This document shows positions 8,860 to 19,114 of a stretch of DNA of 64,000 nucleotides, in pieces. Each line of letters starts with the position of its first letter. Within the stretch, counting starts at the first letter, position 1. Both the position numbers and the translations under genes were made by a program. The notes under the pieces were generated by a model that ran no database searches, was not told the DNA's origin, and saw only the letters and a program-made list of their open reading frames with translations. The stretch comes from Pseudomonas sp. R5-89-07 (GTDB taxonomy: Bacteria; Pseudomonadota; Gammaproteobacteria; Pseudomonadales; Pseudomonadaceae), in assembly GCF_003851685.1 (NCBI RefSeq), contig NZ_CP027727.1:868001-932000 (forward strand), written 5' to 3'.

Positions 8860-10959
8860 TTAGATATCCATAGGTCGGTTGGCGGCTTGGATCGCAGTCA
8901 GCGCGATGGTGTACACGATGTCGTCCACCTGGGCGCCGCGCGGCAGGTCGTTGACCGGTTTGCGCAGGCCCTGGAGCATCGGCCCCAGGCTCACGCAATC
9001 GGCGCTGCGCTGCACGGCTTTGTAGGTGGTGTTGCCGGTATTCAGGTCGGGGAACACGAAGACCGTGGCCTTGCCGGCGACCTGGCTGTTGGGGGCCAGT
9101 TGCCGGGCGACGCTTTCGTTGGCGGCGGCGTCGTATTGCAGCGGGCCGTCGATCAGCAGCGAACTCTGTTGTTCGTGGGCCAGCAGGGTGGCTTCGCGGA
9201 CCTTTTCCACTTCTTCGCCGCTGGCGGAGTCGCCGCTGGAATAACTGATCATTGCCACGCGCGGGACGATGCCGAACGCGGCCGCCGAATCGGCGCTTTG
9301 CAGGGCGATTTCCGCCAGCTCGGCGGCGCTTGGGTGCGGGTTCATCACGCAGTCGCCATACACCAGCACCTGCTCGGGGAACAGCATGAAGAACACCGAC
9401 GACACCAGTGTGCAGCCCGGCGCCGTCTTGATCAGCTGCAAGGCTGGGCGGATGGTGTTGGCGGTGGAGTGAATCACCCCGGACACCAGGCCGTCGACTT
9501 CGTCCAGGGCGAGCATCATGGTGGCGATCACCACGGTGTCCTCCAGTTGCTGCTCGGCCATGGGCGCATTCAGGCTCTTGCTCTTGCGCAGTGCGACCAT
9601 GGGCTCGACGTAGCGCTGGCGGATCAGGTCCGGGTCGAGTATCTCCAGGCCTTCCGGCAGTTCGATACCCTGGGCGCGGGCCACCGCTTCCACGTCCGCC
9701 GGCTTGGCCAGCAGTACACAACGGGCGATGCCGCGTGCCTGGCAGATCGCGGCGGCCTGCACGGTCAGCGGCTCGCTGCCTTCGGGCAGCACGATGCGCT
9801 TGTTGGCGGCCTGGGCGCGCTGGATCAACTGATAGCGGAATACCGCCGGTGACAGGCGCATTTCCCGTGGGGTGCCGCAGCGTTGGTGCAGCCAGCGCGC
9901 ATCGAGGTGGCTGGCGACGAAGTCGGTGATGATCTCCGCGCGCTCGCGGTCATCGATGGGGATTTCCTTGTTGAGGCTATTGAGCTGGTTGGCGGTGTCA
10001 TAGGAGCCAGTGCTCACCGAGAGCACCGGCAACCCGGCCTGGAACGCGCCACGGCACAAATCCATGATGCGTGGGTCGGGCAGGGTGTCGCTGGTCAGCA
10101 ACAGGCCGGCCAGCGGCACGCCGTTGATGGCGGCCAGGCTGACGGCAAGGATGATGTCGTCGCGATCACCCGGCGTCACCACCAGCACGCCGGGCTTGAG
10201 CAGTTCCACGGTGTTGCGCATGGTGCGGGCGCAGATAATGATCTTGGTCATGCGCCGGGTTTCGTAGTCGCCGGCGTTGAGGATCTGCGCGCCCATCAGG
10301 TCGGCCACGTCGCGGGTGCGCGGCGCGTTGAGTTCGGGCTGGTAAGGGATGCAGCCGAGCAGGCGGAAATCACCGCTGCGCAACAACGGCGAATGCTCCT
10401 TGAGGCGCGCCGAGAACGCCTCCATGCTTTCGTCGGTGCGCACCTTGTTGAGGATCACGCCCAGTACTTTCGGGTCTTTCGGGCCGCCGAACAGTTGGGC
10501 CTGCAGTTCCACGCGGCCGGACAGCTCGGTGAGCACTTCATTTTCCGGGGCCGAGACCAGGATCACTTCCGCATCCAGGCTCTTGGCCAAGTGCAGGTTG
10601 ACCCGTGCCGCATAGCTGGCGCTGCGGGTCGGCACCATGCCCTCGACGATCAGTACGTCCTTGCCCACGGCGGCTTGCTGGTACAGCGTGATGATCTCTT
10701 CGAGCAACTCATCGAGCTGGCCGTCGCCGAGCATGCGCTCCACATGGGCCAGGCCCAGGGGTTGTGGCGGTTTCAGGCCGTGGGTGCGCGCCACCAGTTC
10801 GGTAGAGCGCTCGGGGCCGGTGTCGCCAGGATGAGGCTGGGCAATCGGCTTGAAGAACCCGACTTTAAGCCCGGCGCGTTCCAGGGTGCGCACCAGCCCA
10901 AGGCTGATGGAGGTCAGACCCACACCAAAATCGGTGGGCGCAATAAAAAAAGTCTGCAT
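8860..10959 (-). CDS. pta: Phosphate acetyltransferase (long form)
   Basis: Interconverts acetyl-CoA and acetyl phosphate. The 699-residue long form has an N-terminal P-loop-like domain (FFIAPTDFGVGLTS), a central DRTGG domain and the C-terminal catalytic domain (RIVLPEGSEPLTVQAA, GDCVMNPHPSAAELAEIA, FPDLNTGNTTYKAVQRSA). The ATG at 10959 begins MQTFFIAPTDFG as in other long Pta proteins; the ATG seven codons earlier is also open. The usual partner ackA is not adjacent in this window, unlike the P. aeruginosa locus. It is followed directly by the acyltransferase gene. Confidence 0.95.
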   Translation of the reverse strand: MQTFFIAPTDFGVGLTSISLGLVRTLERAGLKVGFFKPIAQPHPGDTGPERSTELVARTHGLKPPQPLGLAHVERMLGDGQLDELLEEIITLYQQAAVGKDVLIVEGMVPTRSASYAARVNLHLAKSLDAEVILVSAPENEVLTELSGRVELQAQLFGGPKDPKVLGVILNKVRTDESMEAFSARLKEHSPLLRSGDFRLLGCIPYQPELNAPRTRDVADLMGAQILNAGDYETRRMTKIIICARTMRNTVELLKPGVLVVTPGDRDDIILAVSLAAINGVPLAGLLLTSDTLPDPRIMDLCRGAFQAGLPVLSVSTGSYDTANQLNSLNKEIPIDDRERAEIITDFVASHLDARWLHQRCGTPREMRLSPAVFRYQLIQRAQAANKRIVLPEGSEPLTVQAAAICQARGIARCVLLAKPADVEAVARAQGIELPEGLEILDPDLIRQRYVEPMVALRKSKSLNAPMAEQQLEDTVVIATMMLALDEVDGLVSGVIHSTANTIRPALQLIKTAPGCTLVSSVFFMLFPEQVLVYGDCVMNPHPSAAELAEIALQSADSAAAFGIVPRVAMISYSSGDSASGEEVEKVREATLLAHEQQSSLLIDGPLQYDAAANESVARQLAPNSQVAGKATVFVFPDLNTGNTTYKAVQRSADCVSLGPMLQGLRKPVNDLPRGAQVDDIVYTIALTAIQAANRPMDI

Positions 10960-11038
10960 GCGAATTCTCTGGAGGTGCATGGCTTGGGTGGCGCTCTATG
11001 CATGAGTGCCTACCGCGAATCAGGCGCCAAGGTTATCG

Positions 11039-11329
11039 TTATTCGGGCTGTTGCGCACACCAGCCGCACGCAAAGGGTTGGCCTATTTTTTCAAGGCGTT
11101 GCGCAGGGTCCAGTACCCAGGCGCGGGACTGCCATGGCGGCTGGTGGCGCAGATGCTGGGTGTGGCCGCAGGACAGCTCGGCGACCCAGTGCAGGTCGTC
11201 GTCCTGGTGGAAACCACAGATCGTCGAGACCGTTGGTCGGCCCCGTCTGTCCGGGTTCTGTTCGCTTTCGGGCAAATCCTTGTTTAGACTTGTCCGTTCT
11301 TCATTCTTATGCAAAAGGTCTCGCCCCAT
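11039..11329 (-). CDS. DUF3565-type small protein
   Basis: The segment TICGFHQDDDLHWVAELSCG and CGHTQHLRHQPPWQSRAWV, ending in FACGWC, fits DUF3565, a short family with conserved Cys/His residues and no known function. The domain occupies the last 60 or so residues. The start is unclear: the ATG at 11329 gives 96 residues but overlaps the slyD start on the other strand; no good start closer to the domain was found. It lies 79 bases before pta in the same direction and may be co-transcribed with it. Confidence 0.7.
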   Translation of the reverse strand: MGRDLLHKNEERTSLNKDLPESEQNPDRRGRPTVSTICGFHQDDDLHWVAELSCGHTQHLRHQPPWQSRAWVLDPAQRLEKIGQPFACGWCAQQPE

Positions 11330-11813
11330 GACGATCGCCGCTAACAAGGCTGTCTCCATCGACTATACCCTGACCAACGACGCTGGTGAGGTCATCGACA
11401 GCTCCGCCGGCGGCGCGCCGCTGGTCTACCTGCAAGGCGCGGGTAACATCATCCCAGGCCTGGAAAAGGCTCTGGAAGGCAAGGCGGTTGGTGATGAACT
11501 GACCGTGGCCGTAGAACCTGAAGATGCCTACGGCGAATACTCCGCCGAACTGGTCAGCACCCTGAGCCGCAGCATGTTCGAAGGCGTCGATGAGCTGGAA
11601 GTGGGCATGCAGTTCCACGCTTCCGCGCCGGACGGCCAGATGCAGATCGTGACCATCCGCGACCTGGACGGCGACGACGTGACCGTAGACGGCAACCACC
11701 CTCTGGCTGGCCAGCGTCTGAACTTCCAAGTGAAGATCGTTGCGATCCGCGACGCTTCCCAGGAAGAAGTGGCTCACGGCCACGTTCACGGTGAAGGCGG
11801 TCATCACCATTGA
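11328..11813 (+). CDS. slyD: FKBP-type peptidyl-prolyl isomerase SlyD
   Basis: Cytoplasmic prolyl isomerase and chaperone with a metal-binding tail. The 161-residue protein starts MTIAANKAVSIDYTLTNDAG and shows the FKBP fold (GAGNIIPGLEKAL), an inserted flap domain (about 70-125) and a short histidine-rich tail (HGHVHGEGGHHH) as in nickel-binding SlyD. The ATG at 11328 is chosen because the upstream open frame does not resemble the family. A clear terminator follows. Confidence 0.95.
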   Translation: MTIAANKAVSIDYTLTNDAGEVIDSSAGGAPLVYLQGAGNIIPGLEKALEGKAVGDELTVAVEPEDAYGEYSAELVSTLSRSMFEGVDELEVGMQFHASAPDGQMQIVTIRDLDGDDVTVDGNHPLAGQRLNFQVKIVAIRDASQEEVAHGHVHGEGGHHH

Positions 11814-11840
11814 TTGTGGTTTGATCAATAGGTAGCAAAA

Positions 11841-11870
11841 ACGCCCCGACTGGTTCGGGGCGTTTTTTTT
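11841..11870 (+). terminator. Rho-independent terminator of slyD
   Basis: ACGCCCCGA-loop-TCGGGGCGT stem followed by eight T, 27 bases after the slyD stop. Confidence 0.93.
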
Positions 11871-11895
11871 GCGCTTGATAATGCGCCACCTATTC

Positions 11896-11990
11896 AAATG
11901 TGGGAGGGGGCTTGCCCCCGATGACAGTGTGTCAGTCAGAATATCTGGTACTGATACACCGCTATCGGGGGCAAGCCCCCTCCCACATTT
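11896..11990. repeat. REPIN
   Basis: Same paired arms as at 7862 (AAATGTGGGAGGGGGCTTGC and its inverse), located between the slyD and rpsT terminators. Confidence 0.9.
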
Positions 11991-12012
11991 GGATATGTAG
12001 ATTCCAGAAAAC

Positions 12013-12048
12013 AAAAATGCCCCGGACCTTTCGGTACGGGGCATTTCT
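12013..12048 (-). terminator. Rho-independent terminator of rpsT
   Basis: On the minus strand the stem AAATGCCCCGTACC / GGTCCGGGGCATTT (one mismatch pair) is followed by TTTTTGTTTT, 43 bases past the rpsT stop. Confidence 0.9.
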
Positions 12049-12090
12049 TAACTGTTACGCAACCTCAGGTCGCGTGGCAGTTGTTACCAC

Positions 12091-12369
12091 TTAGGCTGCA
12101 GCAGCAACGCTCAGAGCCTTGATGTGGCCGTTCAGGCGGCTCTTATGACGAGCGGCCTTGTTCTTGTGGATGATGCCTTTATCGGCCATACGGTCGATAA
12201 CTGGCACGGCCAGAACGTAAGCTGCTTGAGCTTTTTCAGCGTCTTTGGTGTCGATGGCTTTAACTACATTCTTGATGTAGGTACGAACCATGGAACGCAG
12301 GCTGGCGTTGTGGCTGCGACGCTTCTCAGCCTGTTTTGCACGTTTTTTGGCGGAAGGTGTGTTGGCCAC
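12091..12369 (-). CDS. rpsT: 30S ribosomal protein S20
   Basis: Primary binder of 16S rRNA in the small subunit. The 92-residue basic protein ([20 protein letters not shown] start, [11 protein letters not shown] near the end) is full length and unmistakable. It is transcribed alone, divergent from murJ, with its own promoter and terminator. Confidence 0.98.
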   Translation of the reverse strand: MANTPSAKKRAKQAEKRRSHNASLRSMVRTYIKNVVKAIDTKDAEKAQAAYVLAVPVIDRMADKGIIHKNKAARHKSRLNGHIKALSVAAAA

Positions 12370-12422
12370 CGTCGAGCTCCTCGAAAGACTTTTTAGGAAA
12401 TAGCAAACAAAATAGGCCGCGA

Positions 12423-12451
12423 ATCATGCCGATGACTTGATGGGTTGTCAA
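12423..12451 (-). promoter_or_regulatory. Sigma-70 promoter of rpsT
   Basis: On the minus strand TTGACA, a 17-base spacer and CATGAT, followed by a GC-rich discriminator (CGCGGCC). The -10 box ends 53 bases before the rpsT start. Confidence 0.65.
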
Positions 12452-12622
12452 GGGCGGCTGATGCGAACTGCTGAGTGGTCGATCTGAAGAGGCGGGTGAT
12501 TTATTTCCGGCGCTTGACCTGTAAACTCGCGAGCTTTGGCTCTGTGCTGTTGCAGGCGCGCAGTATCGCATAAGTAGGCGCTTTGTTCGCCTGCTCTTTA
12601 TCTATAGGCGCAAACTCTTTCA

Positions 12623-14161
12623 ATGAATCTGCTCAAATCGTTGGCTGCCGTCAGCTCTATCACGATGATCTCCCGGGTTTTGGGGTTTGTGCGTGACACC
12701 CTGCTGGCGCGCATTTTTGGCGCCAGCATGGCCACGGACGCCTTCTTCATTGCCTTTAAACTGCCCAACCTGCTGCGCAGGATCTTCGCCGAAGGCGCGT
12801 TTTCCCAGGCATTCGTGCCGATCCTGGCCGAATACAAGACGCAGCACGGCGAGGAGGCAACCCGCACCTTCATTGCCTACGTCTCTGGCCTGTTGACCCT
12901 GGTGCTGATGCTGGTGACCTTCGTCGGCATACTCGCCGCGCCCTGGGTGATCTGGGCGACAGCCCCCGGTTTTGCCAATACCCCGGAGAAGTTCGCGCTG
13001 ACCACTGATCTGCTGCGCGTGACCTTTCCTTATATATTGCTGATCTCGCTGTCATCGCTCGCCGGGGCGATTCTCAATACCTGGAACCGTTTCTCGGTGC
13101 CGGCCTTCGTGCCGACGCTGCTTAACGTCAGCATGATTATCTTCGCGCTGTTCCTCACGCCCTACTTCGATCCGCCGGTCATGGCCCTTGGCTGGGCCGT
13201 CCTGGCCGGCGGCCTGGCGCAGTTGCTCTACCAACTGCCGCATCTGAAAAAGATCGGCATGCTCGTGCTGCCGCGCCTGAACCTCAAGGACACCGGCGTC
13301 TGGCGCGTGATGCGCAATATGTTGCCAGCGATCCTCGGTGTGTCGGTCAGTCAGATTTCCCTGATCATCAACACCGCCTTCGCTTCGCTGCTGGTGTCCG
13401 GCTCGGTGTCGTGGATGTACTACGCCGACCGTCTGATGGAATTGCCGTCCGGCGTGCTCGGTGTGGCCTTGGGTACGATCCTGCTGCCGACCCTGGCGCG
13501 CACCTATGCAAGCAAGGACCGCCAGGAATATTCGCGCATTCTCGACTGGGGCCTGCGCCTGTGCTTCCTGCTGGTGCTGCCATGCGCACTGGCCCTGGGA
13601 ATCCTGGCTGGACCGCTGACGGTCTCGCTGTTTCAATACGGACAATTCGACGCCCATGACGCCTTGATGACCCAGCATGCGTTGGTGGCCTATTCGGTGG
13701 GCCTGCTCGGCATTATCGTGATCAAGGTGCTGGCGCCGGGCTTCTATGCCCAGCAGAACATCCGCACGCCGGTGAAGATCGCGATTTTCACGCTGATCGT
13801 CACACAGCTGCTCAACCTGATTTTTATCGGCCCGCTGGCCCATGCCGGCCTGGCGTTGGCGATCAGTGCCGGTGCCTGCATCAATGCTGGCCTGTTGTTC
13901 TACCAACTGCGCAAACAGCAGATGTACCAGCCGCAGCCAGGCTGGGGGGCGTTCACCCTCAAGTTGCTGGTGGCGGTCGCCGCGATGTCCGCCGTGTTGC
14001 TGGGCCTGATGCATGTGATGCCGGCCTGGGACCAAGGCCATATGCTGGAACGCTTCCTGCGCCTTGGCGTGCTGGTGGTGGCTGGCGTGGTGGTGTACTT
14101 CGGGATGTTGCTGCTGCAGGGTTTCCGCCTGCGCGATTTCAATCGCAAGTCGCTGGGATAG
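12623..14161 (+). CDS. murJ: Lipid II flippase MurJ
   Basis: Moves lipid II across the inner membrane for peptidoglycan synthesis. The 512-residue protein has the MVF/MurJ N-terminus ([41 protein letters not shown]) and about 14 hydrophobic segments. The ATG has no strong ribosome site. It begins the conserved murJ-ribF-ileS-lspA-fkpB-ispH run. Confidence 0.96.
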   Translation: MNLLKSLAAVSSITMISRVLGFVRDTLLARIFGASMATDAFFIAFKLPNLLRRIFAEGAFSQAFVPILAEYKTQHGEEATRTFIAYVSGLLTLVLMLVTFVGILAAPWVIWATAPGFANTPEKFALTTDLLRVTFPYILLISLSSLAGAILNTWNRFSVPAFVPTLLNVSMIIFALFLTPYFDPPVMALGWAVLAGGLAQLLYQLPHLKKIGMLVLPRLNLKDTGVWRVMRNMLPAILGVSVSQISLIINTAFASLLVSGSVSWMYYADRLMELPSGVLGVALGTILLPTLARTYASKDRQEYSRILDWGLRLCFLLVLPCALALGILAGPLTVSLFQYGQFDAHDALMTQHALVAYSVGLLGIIVIKVLAPGFYAQQNIRTPVKIAIFTLIVTQLLNLIFIGPLAHAGLALAISAGACINAGLLFYQLRKQQMYQPQPGWGAFTLKLLVAVAAMSAVLLGLMHVMPAWDQGHMLERFLRLGVLVVAGVVVYFGMLLLQGFRLRDFNRKSLG

Positions 14162-14280
14162 ACAGTTTGCCGCGATAAAACGGCTGTTTTATCGAATCGA
14201 TCCATTTGGCCTGCGCTGTTGCCTGTCGTCCGGGGCCGGGTGTGGTTATAATCGACCACTTTATGAGCAAGAAGCGCGTT

Positions 14281-15219
14281 ATGCAGCTGGTTCGAGGTCT
14301 CCACAACCTGCGCCCCGAGCACCGGGGCTGCGTCGCCACTATTGGCAACTTTGACGGTGTTCACCGTGGCCACCAGGCTATCCTGGCCAGGCTGCGCGAG
14401 CGTGCGGTCGAGTTGGGCGTGCCCAGCTGCGTGGTGATTTTCGAGCCACAGCCGCGGGAATTCTTTACCCCGCACACGGCGCCGGCCCGTCTGGCCCGCC
14501 TGCGGGACAAGTTGCAGCTGCTGGCTGAAGAAGGTGTGGACCGCGTTCTCTGCCTGGCTTTCAACCAGCGTCTGCAAAGCCTGAGCGCCGCCGAGTTCGT
14601 CGACCGCATCCTTGTCGATGGCCTGGGCGTGCAGCATCTGGAGGTCGGCGACGACTTCCGTTTTGGTTGCGACCGCGTCGGCGATTTCGATTTCCTGCAG
14701 CACGCTGGCGTCAACCAGGGTTTTACCGTCGAAGCCGCGCAAACCGTCGAACTGGACGGCCTGCGCGTGAGCAGCACCCAGGTGCGTAACGCCCTGGCCG
14801 CTGCCGACTTCGCCTTGGCCGAGCGCTTGCTCGGTCGCCCGTTCCGCATCGCCGGGCGGGTACTGCACGGCCAGAAGCTGGCGCGCCAACTGGGCACGCC
14901 AACCGCCAACGTGCAACTCAAGCGCCGTCGTGTGCCGCTGACCGGGGTTTACCTGGTGAGTGTCGACATCGACGGCCAATCGTGGCCGGGAGTCGCCAAC
15001 ATAGGCGTCAGGCCCACGGTTGCAGGTGATGGCAAGGCCCACCTGGAAGTTCACCTTCTGGATTTTGCCGGTGATTTATACGACCGGCGTTTAACGGTGG
15101 TTTTCCACCAGAAGCTGCGTGAAGAGCAGCGTTTCGCCTCCCTTGAGGCGTTGAAAACGGCGATCAATGCGGATGTCGCCGCCGCCCGTGCACTAGCCGC
15201 ACCTAGCGCCCATCGCTAA
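14281..15219 (+). CDS. ribF: Bifunctional riboflavin kinase / FAD synthetase
   Basis: Phosphorylates riboflavin to FMN and adenylates it to FAD. The 312-residue chain starts MQLVRGLHNL; the N-terminal nucleotidyl-transferase domain carries GNFDGVHRGH and VSSTQVRNAL, and the C-terminal flavokinase domain carries GRPFRIAGRV and LGTPTANVQL. The ATG at 14281 fits family starts better than 14263 or further upstream. Confidence 0.95.
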   Translation: MQLVRGLHNLRPEHRGCVATIGNFDGVHRGHQAILARLRERAVELGVPSCVVIFEPQPREFFTPHTAPARLARLRDKLQLLAEEGVDRVLCLAFNQRLQSLSAAEFVDRILVDGLGVQHLEVGDDFRFGCDRVGDFDFLQHAGVNQGFTVEAAQTVELDGLRVSSTQVRNALAAADFALAERLLGRPFRIAGRVLHGQKLARQLGTPTANVQLKRRRVPLTGVYLVSVDIDGQSWPGVANIGVRPTVAGDGKAHLEVHLLDFAGDLYDRRLTVVFHQKLREEQRFASLEALKTAINADVAAARALAAPSAHR

Positions 15220-15233
15220 CCGAAGAGCCTTAA

Positions 15234-18065
15234 ATGACCGACTATAAAGCCACGCTAAACCTTCCGGACACCGCCTTCCCAATGAAGGCCGGCCTGCCAC
15301 AGCGCGAACCGCAGATCCTGCAGCGCTGGGACAGTATTGGCCTGTACGGAAAGTTGCGCGAAATTGGCAAGGATCGTCCGAAATTCGTCCTGCACGACGG
15401 CCCTCCTTATGCCAACGGCACGATTCACATCGGTCATGCGCTGAACAAGATTCTCAAGGACATGATCCTTCGTTCGAAAACCCTGTCGGGCTTCGACGCA
15501 CCGTATGTTCCGGGTTGGGACTGCCACGGCCTGCCGATCGAACACAAAGTCGAAGTGACCTACGGCAAGAACCTGGGCGCGGATAAAACCCGCGAACTGT
15601 GCCGCGCCTACGCCACCGAGCAGATCGAAGGGCAGAAGTCCGAATTCATCCGCCTGGGGGTGTTGGCCGAGTGGGACAACCCGTACAAAACCATGAATTT
15701 CAAGAACGAGGCCGGTGAAATCCGTGCCTTGGCCGAAATCGTCAAGGGTGGCTTCGTGTTCAAGGGCCTCAAGCCCGTGAACTGGTGCTTCGACTGCGGC
15801 TCGGCCCTGGCCGAGGCGGAAGTCGAGTACGAAGAAAAGAAATCCTCGACCATCGACGTGGCCTTCCCGATCGCCGACGACGCCAAGCTGGCCGAGGCCT
15901 TCGGCCTGGCATCGCTGGCCAAGCCCGCAGCCATCGTGATCTGGACCACCACGCCATGGACCATCCCGGCCAACCAGGCGCTGAACGTGCACCCCGAGTT
16001 CACCTACGCGCTGGTTGACGTGGGTGACCGCCTGCTGGTGCTCGCCGAAGAAATGGTCGAGTCGTGCCTGGCACGTTACGAGCTGCAAGGTTCGGTGATC
16101 GCCACCACTACCGGCTCCGCGCTGGAACTGATCAACTTCCGTCATCCGTTCTATGACCGTCTGTCGCCCATCTATATGGCCGAGTATGTCGAGCTGGGTT
16201 CGGGCACCGGGATCGTTCACTGCTCGCCTGCCTATGGTGTGGACGACTTCGTGACCTGCAAGAAGTACGGCATGGTCAACGACGACATCATCAACCCGGT
16301 ACAAAGCAACGGCGTGTATGTGCCATCGCTGGAGTTCTTCGGCGGGCAGTTCATCTTCAAGGCCGACCAGCCGATCATCGACAAGCTGCGTGAAGTCGGC
16401 GCGCTGATGCAGGCCGACACCATCAAGCACAGCTACATGCACTGCTGGCGCCACAAGACCCCGTTGATCTACCGCGCCACCGCGCAGTGGTTTATCGGCA
16501 TGGACAAAGCGCCGACCAGCGGCGAGACCCTGCGCGTACGCTCGCTCAAAGCCATCGAAGACACCCAGTTCGTCCCGGCCTGGGGCCAGGCGCGCCTGCA
16601 CTCGATGATCGCCAACCGTCCGGACTGGTGCATCTCCCGCCAGCGCAACTGGGGCGTGCCGATTCCGTTCTTCCTGAACAAGGAAAGCGGTGAGCTGCAC
16701 CCACGCACCGTCGAACTGATGGAAGAAGTGGCCCAGCGCGTTGAACGGGAAGGCATCGAAGCCTGGTTCAAACTGGACGCCGCCGAGCTGCTGGGCGACG
16801 AAGCGCCGCAGTACGACAAGATCAGCGACACCCTCGACGTATGGTTCGATTCGGGCACCACCCACTGGCACGTACTGCGCGGTTCGCACCCGATGGGCCA
16901 CGAAACTGGCCCGCGTGCCGACCTGTACCTGGAAGGTTCCGACCAGCACCGTGGCTGGTTCCACTCCTCGCTGCTGACCGGTTGTGCCATCGACGGCCAT
17001 GCGCCTTACCGTGAACTGCTGACCCACGGTTTCACCGTCGACGAAAACGGTCGCAAGATGTCCAAGTCGCTGAAAAACGTGATCGAACCGAAAAAGATCA
17101 ACGACACCCTGGGCGCCGACATCATGCGTCTGTGGGTCGCCTCGACTGATTATTCGGGCGAGATTGCCGTGTCGGACCAGATCCTGGCCCGCAGCGCCGA
17201 TGCCTACCGTCGCATCCGTAATACCGCACGCTTCCTGCTGTCGAACCTGACCGGTTTCAACCCGGCCACCGACCTGCTGCCGGCCGAGGACATGCTCGCC
17301 CTCGACCGTTGGGCCGTGGACCGCACCCTGTTGCTGCAACGCGAGTTGCAGGAACACTACGGCGAGTACCGCTTCTGGAACGTGTATTCGAAGATCCATA
17401 ACTTCTGCGTGCAGGAGCTGGGCGGCTTCTACCTCGACATCATCAAGGACCGCCAGTACACCACCGCCGCCAACAGCAAGGCGCGCCGTTCGGCGCAGAC
17501 CGCGCTGTACCACATCAGCGAAGCGCTGGTGCGCTGGATCGCACCGATCCTGGCGTTCACCGCCGACGAACTGTGGGAGTACCTGCCGGGCGAGCGTAAC
17601 GAGTCCGTCATGCTCAATACTTGGTACGAAGGCCTGACCGAACTGCCGGCCGACTTCGAACTGGGCCGCGAGTACTGGGAAGGCGTGATGGCCGTGAAGG
17701 TTGCGGTGAACAAGGAACTGGAAGTGCAGCGCGCGGCCAAGGCCGTGGGTGGCAACCTGCAAGCCGAAGTCACCCTGTTTGCCGAGGACGGCCTGACCGC
17801 CGACCTGGCCAAGCTAAGCAACGAGCTGCGCTTTGTGTTGATCACCTCTACCGCAAGCCTGGCGCCATTCGCCCAGGCGCCGGCAGACGCCGTGGCAACC
17901 GAGGTGCCGGGCCTGAAACTCAAAGTGGTCAAGTCGGCCTTCCCCAAGTGCGCCCGTTGCTGGCACTGCCGTGAAGATGTCGGCGTGAACCCTGAGCACC
18001 CGGAAATCTGCGGTCGTTGCGTGGATAACATCAGCGGTGAAGGCGAGGTTCGCCACTATGCCTAA
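15234..18065 (+). CDS. ileS: Isoleucyl-tRNA synthetase
   Basis: Class I synthetase charging tRNA-Ile. The 943-residue protein has HIGH at 65-68, the editing domain ([14 protein letters not shown]), KMSKS at about 608-612, and a C-terminal zinc finger CARCWHC...ICGRC. Full length. It lies 14 bases after ribF, and its last codons overlap the lspA start by 8 bases, which suggests coupled translation. Confidence 0.97.
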   Translation: MTDYKATLNLPDTAFPMKAGLPQREPQILQRWDSIGLYGKLREIGKDRPKFVLHDGPPYANGTIHIGHALNKILKDMILRSKTLSGFDAPYVPGWDCHGLPIEHKVEVTYGKNLGADKTRELCRAYATEQIEGQKSEFIRLGVLAEWDNPYKTMNFKNEAGEIRALAEIVKGGFVFKGLKPVNWCFDCGSALAEAEVEYEEKKSSTIDVAFPIADDAKLAEAFGLASLAKPAAIVIWTTTPWTIPANQALNVHPEFTYALVDVGDRLLVLAEEMVESCLARYELQGSVIATTTGSALELINFRHPFYDRLSPIYMAEYVELGSGTGIVHCSPAYGVDDFVTCKKYGMVNDDIINPVQSNGVYVPSLEFFGGQFIFKADQPIIDKLREVGALMQADTIKHSYMHCWRHKTPLIYRATAQWFIGMDKAPTSGETLRVRSLKAIEDTQFVPAWGQARLHSMIANRPDWCISRQRNWGVPIPFFLNKESGELHPRTVELMEEVAQRVEREGIEAWFKLDAAELLGDEAPQYDKISDTLDVWFDSGTTHWHVLRGSHPMGHETGPRADLYLEGSDQHRGWFHSSLLTGCAIDGHAPYRELLTHGFTVDENGRKMSKSLKNVIEPKKINDTLGADIMRLWVASTDYSGEIAVSDQILARSADAYRRIRNTARFLLSNLTGFNPATDLLPAEDMLALDRWAVDRTLLLQRELQEHYGEYRFWNVYSKIHNFCVQELGGFYLDIIKDRQYTTAANSKARRSAQTALYHISEALVRWIAPILAFTADELWEYLPGERNESVMLNTWYEGLTELPADFELGREYWEGVMAVKVAVNKELEVQRAAKAVGGNLQAEVTLFAEDGLTADLAKLSNELRFVLITSTASLAPFAQAPADAVATEVPGLKLKVVKSAFPKCARCWHCREDVGVNPEHPEICGRCVDNISGEGEVRHYA

Positions 18066-18567
18066 CGCCGGCCGTTTCGGACGTCTTGGCTGGCTCGTAC
18101 TGAGCGTGCTGGTCCTGGTCATCGACCAGGTCAGCAAGGCTCATTTCGAAGGCACCCTGGAAATGTTTCAGCAAATCGTGGTGATCCCGGATTACTTCAG
18201 CTGGACCTTGGCCTACAACACCGGCGCGGCCTTCAGCTTCCTCGCCGATGGCGGCGGCTGGCAGCGTTGGCTGTTCGCGCTGATCGCCGTGGTGGTCAGT
18301 GCGGTGCTGGTGGTCTGGCTCAAGCGCCTGGGCCGTGATGACACCTGGCTGGCCATTGCGCTCGCCCTGGTGCTGGGCGGCGCATTGGGCAACCTGTACG
18401 ACCGCATTGCCCTGGGCCATGTGATCGACTTCATCCTGGTGCACTGGCAGAACCGTCATTACTTCCCGGCGTTCAATTTCGCCGACAGTGCCATCACCGT
18501 CGGTGCAATCATGCTGGCGCTGGATATGTTCAAGAGCAAGAAAACCGGAGAGACCGTCAATGACTGA
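18058..18567 (+). CDS. lspA: Lipoprotein signal peptidase
   Basis: Inner-membrane aspartyl peptidase that removes signal peptides of prolipoproteins such as BamD and the NlpD-like protein of this window. The 169-residue protein has four hydrophobic segments and the catalytic aspartates in [10 protein letters not shown] (D115) and FNFADSAIT (D143). The ATG at 18058 overlaps the end of ileS; the gene end overlaps fkpB by 8 bases. Confidence 0.96.
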   Translation: MPNAGRFGRLGWLVLSVLVLVIDQVSKAHFEGTLEMFQQIVVIPDYFSWTLAYNTGAAFSFLADGGGWQRWLFALIAVVVSAVLVVWLKRLGRDDTWLAIALALVLGGALGNLYDRIALGHVIDFILVHWQNRHYFPAFNFADSAITVGAIMLALDMFKSKKTGETVND

Positions 18568-19015
18568 TCAGGTATTGGCTGAGCAACGCATCGGCCAGAA
18601 CACGGAAGTCACGTTGCATTTCGCATTGCGCCTGGAGAATGGCGATACGGTCGACAGCACCTTCGACAAGACCCCGGCGACCTTCAAGGTCGGCGATGGC
18701 AACCTGCTGCCGGGTTTTGAAGCGGCTCTGTTCGGGTTCAAGGCGGGGGATAAGCGCAACCTGCAGATCCTGCCGGAAAATGCCTTTGGCCAGCCCAACC
18801 CGCAGAACGTGCAGATCATTGCGCGCTCGCAGTTCGAAGGCATGGATCTGTCGGAAGGCTTGCTGGTGATTTTCAATGATGCGGCGAATACCGAATTGCC
18901 CGGCGTGGTCAAAGCCTTCGATGACACGCAAGTGACCATCGACTTCAACCACCCGCTGGCCGGCAAGACACTGACCTTTGACGTCGAGATCATCAACGTC
19001 AAGGCACTGGTCTAA
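18560..19015 (+). CDS. fkpB: FKBP-type peptidyl-prolyl isomerase FkpB
   Basis: SlpA/FkpB-type prolyl isomerase of 151 residues, start [13 protein letters not shown]. It has the FKBP core (GDGNLLPGFEAALFGFKAGD) and a flap domain (PNPQNVQIIARSQFEGM) and lacks the histidine tail of SlyD. The ATG overlaps the lspA stop, as is common for this gene pair. Confidence 0.93.
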   Translation: MTDQVLAEQRIGQNTEVTLHFALRLENGDTVDSTFDKTPATFKVGDGNLLPGFEAALFGFKAGDKRNLQILPENAFGQPNPQNVQIIARSQFEGMDLSEGLLVIFNDAANTELPGVVKAFDDTQVTIDFNHPLAGKTLTFDVEIINVKALV

Positions 19016-19047
19016 AATGTGGGAGGGGGCAAACCCCTCCCACCTTT
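19016..19047. repeat. REP palindrome (single, imperfect)
   Basis: AATGTGGGAGGGG-loop-CCCCTCCCACCTTT, immediately after the fkpB stop; a shortened member of the family at 488. Confidence 0.75.
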
Positions 19048-19114
19048 GATCCCCATTGTCCCTTGGGTCAGCAACAAACCTGACCCTGAGTGGCTGCAAG
19101 ACACGAGGCACAGC

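Noticed and set aside
15255..17762. Long minus-strand frame opposite ileS
   Set aside because: It is antisense to a certain gene in GC-rich DNA where third-position bias keeps the reverse frame open; its translation matches nothing.
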